DNA of 64,000 nucleotides from assembly GCA_005503215.1 (NCBI GenBank), contig SCNS01000005.1:62001-126000 (forward strand), read 5' to 3'. The DNA comes from Sphingomonadaceae bacterium 3R27C6 (GTDB lineage: Bacteria > Pseudomonadota > Alphaproteobacteria > Sphingomonadales > Sphingomonadaceae). Each line of letters opens with the position of its first letter. Within the stretch, counting starts at the first letter, position 1. The position numbers were made by a program, and so were the translations under genes. A model generated the notes under the pieces. The model saw only the letters and a list, made by a program, of their open reading frames with translations. It was not told the DNA's origin and made no database searches. Positions 62,408 through 64,000 of this stretch are shown here, piece by piece.

Positions 62408-63427
62408 CTAGCCCAGCAGCGCGCGCACGTCGTCGTAGAGCGGGCGCGGCACCTGCACGCCGTTGGCGAGGCTGCGCGCGCGCGCCTCGAAGCGGCGCTG
62501 CGACGGCAGGCGCGCGCCCTGCCCGGTGATCGCGTCGAATATCGCTTCGGCACGTTCGATATGTTTCGCCGCCTCGGCGCCGAGAAAGCCCGCGGGATCG
62601 ATCGCGAGAATGAATTCGCCGCCGATCGGCGATGAGCCGGCGCCATCGTCGAGCGCGATCGATTCGGCGCTGGTGAGATCGCCGATCAGCGGCCCCGCGA
62701 TCAGTTCGACCATCGTCGCGAGCGCCGACCCCTTGTGCCCGCCGAACGTCAGCATCGCGCCGTCGAGCGCGGCTTTGGCATCGGTCGTCGGCCGCCCTTC
62801 GGCGTCGATGCCCCAGCCTTCGGGAATCGGCTTGCCTGCGCGGCGATGCAGTTCGATCTCGCCGCGCGCGACCGCGCTCGTCGCGAAGTCGAAGATATAG
62901 GGATAGGCGCCAGGGCGCGGCCAGCCGAACGCGATCGGGTTGGTGCCGAACAAGGGCTTGATGCCGCCGGCGGGCGCGACCCACGCGTGGCTGGGGGTGC
63001 AGGCGAAGGCGACGAGGCCTGCGACGGCAACCGCTTCGACCTCGGGCCAGAGCGCCGCGAAATGCACGCAATTGTTGATCCCGAGCGCCGCAATTCCATT
63101 CCGCCGTGCCTTTTCGACGAGCGTCGGCAGCCCCGCGCCGAACGCGGTTTGGGCAAAGCCGCCGCCCGCATCGACGCGAACCAGCGCGGGCGCGATATCG
63201 GACACGAGGGGGATGGCATCCTTGATCACTTTGCCTGTCTTCAGCGTGTTGACGCAAACGAGCAGGCGATAAATCCCGTGACTCGCGCATTCGTCGCGTT
63301 CGCCGGCGACGATGGTTTCGGTCACCGCCTCGACATGCTGGGGCGCGAGGCCGTGGTGCGTCAGGATTTCGCGCGACAGCGTCGCCACGTCATCCAGCGA
63401 AAGTCGGACTTTTTCGTCGCTCATCAC
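62408..63427 (-). CDS. Ldh_2 family NAD(P)H-dependent reductase, possible Delta1-pyrroline-2-carboxylate reductase
   Basis: A 339-residue malate/L-lactate dehydrogenase (type 2) family enzyme with SHGIYRL at the active-site His, NNCVHFAALWP, and FGTNPIAFGWP. In proline metabolism members of this family (DpkA-like) reduce Delta1-pyrroline-2-carboxylate or Delta1-piperideine-2-carboxylate to L-proline or pipecolate. That would recycle imine made when the oxidase acts on D-proline. It is transcribed toward and ends one base from the M24 gene, and is divergent from GH127 at a GntR-type operator. Confidence 0.83.
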   Translation of the reverse strand: MMSDEKVRLSLDDVATLSREILTHHGLAPQHVEAVTETIVAGERDECASHGIYRLLVCVNTLKTGKVIKDAIPLVSDIAPALVRVDAGGGFAQTAFGAGLPTLVEKARRNGIAALGINNCVHFAALWPEVEAVAVAGLVAFACTPSHAWVAPAGGIKPLFGTNPIAFGWPRPGAYPYIFDFATSAVARGEIELHRRAGKPIPEGWGIDAEGRPTTDAKAALDGAMLTFGGHKGSALATMVELIAGPLIGDLTSAESIALDDGAGSSPIGGEFILAIDPAGFLGAEAAKHIERAEAIFDAITGQGARLPSQRRFEARARSLANGVQVPRPLYDDVRALLG

Positions 63428-63474
63428 TCATCTCACAGCAAATGTTCCAAGGGCCATTATAGCCGCTTGCTAAA

Positions 63475-63492
63475 TTCGTATACTATATAATA
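63475..63492. promoter_or_regulatory. Predicted GntR operator, site C, with TATAAT box
   Basis: TTCGTATACTATATAATA lies between the divergent Ldh_2 and GH127 genes. A consensus TATAAT (63486-63491) overlaps it and probably serves GH127. Confidence 0.6.
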
Positions 63493-63527
63493 TGCTGTTG
63501 CCAAGGCGAGCGAAGTCTCAGGGGAGC

Positions 63528-64000
63528 ATGATGCAAATATGGCACGTCGATCGCCGCACCCTGCTCGCGGGCGCCGCAGCCGCCGCGCTTGTCCCTGTTT
63601 TCGCCCGCGCCGCGCGCGTTTCGACCACGACTTTCGGACCAGCCAAGCCGCTGCCCCTGTCGGCAGTCCGCCTGCTCGAATCGCCCTGGCTTGAGGCGAT
63701 CGAGGGCAATCGCCGTTACCTGCACGCACTCGAACCCGACCGCCTGCTGCATAATTTTCGCGCCAGCGCGGGGCTCGAACCCAAGGGTGCGGTCTATGGC
63801 GGGTGGGAAAGCGATACCATTGCCGGGCACAGCCTTGGCCATTATCTGACCGCCTTGTCGCTGATGTATGCGCAAACGGGCGACGAGGAATGCAAGACGC
63901 GCGTCGATTATATCGTGAGCGAGCTCGCCGCGGCGCAGGCGGCGCATGGCGACGGCTATGTCGCGGGTTTCACGCGCAAGCGCGGCGATGTCGTCGAGGA
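63528..64000 (+). CDS. GH127 (DUF1680) beta-L-arabinofuranosidase, 3' end outside window
   Basis: The first 157 residues of a protein cut by the right edge. A twin-arginine signal (DRRTLLAGAAAAALVPVFA) targets it to the periplasm. After that come LSAVRLLESPWLEAIEGNRRYL-type segments (shown as VRLLESPW and NRRYLHALEPDRLLHNFR) and the GH127 hallmark GAVYGGWESDTIAGHSLGHYLTALSL, cited in parts as YGGWESDTIAGHSLGHYL. GH127 enzymes such as bifidobacterial HypBA1 remove beta-L-arabinofuranose from hydroxyproline-linked oligosaccharides. GGGGAG lies just before tandem ATGs at 63528 and 63531. Confidence 0.88.
   Translation, partial: MMQIWHVDRRTLLAGAAAAALVPVFARAARVSTTTFGPAKPLPLSAVRLLESPWLEAIEGNRRYLHALEPDRLLHNFRASAGLEPKGAVYGGWESDTIAGHSLGHYLTALSLMYAQTGDEECKTRVDYIVSELAAAQAAHGDGYVAGFTRKRGDVVE

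Overview
The window looks like a chromosomal segment of a sphingomonad alphaproteobacterium, most likely Sphingopyxis or a close relative. GC content is high throughout. The sequence carries two large TonB-dependent receptors, many exported peptidases and amidohydrolases, small sphingomonad-type lipoproteins, a thiC gene behind a TPP riboswitch, and REP-like palindromes between genes. The genus is an inference from gene content and protein style; no rRNA is present to confirm it.

Layout. 1-9 kb: the 3' part of an exported penicillin-acylase-family enzyme, a two-domain M16 peptidase, a small unknown protein, a Bcr/CflA-type exporter, an orphan CdiI-like immunity protein and an APC permease. 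9-18 kb (minus strand): an alpha-2-macroglobulin/PbpC operon for envelope defence and repair, and a hisE-HIT pair. 18-36.5 kb: a TonB receptor, ung, a TauE/SafE permease and many small accessory genes, including OsmC, DUF427, DUF188, DUF962, three 2H phosphoesterases, two DUF1801 proteins, arylamine N-acetyltransferase, a NIPSNAP protein, rifampin ADP-ribosyltransferase and several small lipoproteins. One gene here, an NTF2-like/YciI fusion, is split by an in-frame amber codon.

36.6-38.06 kb is a sharply AT-rich island holding one membrane-anchored protein of unknown function, split into two reading frames at an A7 run. 38-45 kb: thiC with its riboswitch, a WYL regulator with a GFA-family enzyme, a REPIN-like double palindrome, a YdcZ-type membrane protein, and a GST/PPOX pair divergent from a LysR regulator.

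45.3-64 kb is the most coherent region. It encodes a TonB receptor, two exported amidohydrolases, an exported DUF885 peptidase, a gamma-glutamyltransferase, an APC permease, a GntR/FCD regulator, 4-hydroxyproline 2-epimerase, a DapA-family deaminase, a D-amino-acid (hydroxyproline) oxidase, an M24 Xaa-Pro-type peptidase, a DpkA-type imine reductase and, at the right edge, a Tat-exported GH127 beta-L-arabinofuranosidase. Four promoter regions in this block share a TCGTATA(C/T)-type sequence that probably binds the GntR protein. GH127 enzymes are known to strip beta-L-arabinofuranose from hydroxyproline-linked sugars of plant extensins. The inferred job of the locus is therefore uptake and breakdown of hydroxyproline-rich glycoprotein or its peptides: deglycosylation, peptide hydrolysis, import, then 4-hydroxyproline to alpha-ketoglutarate semialdehyde. 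The final semialdehyde dehydrogenase is not in the window.
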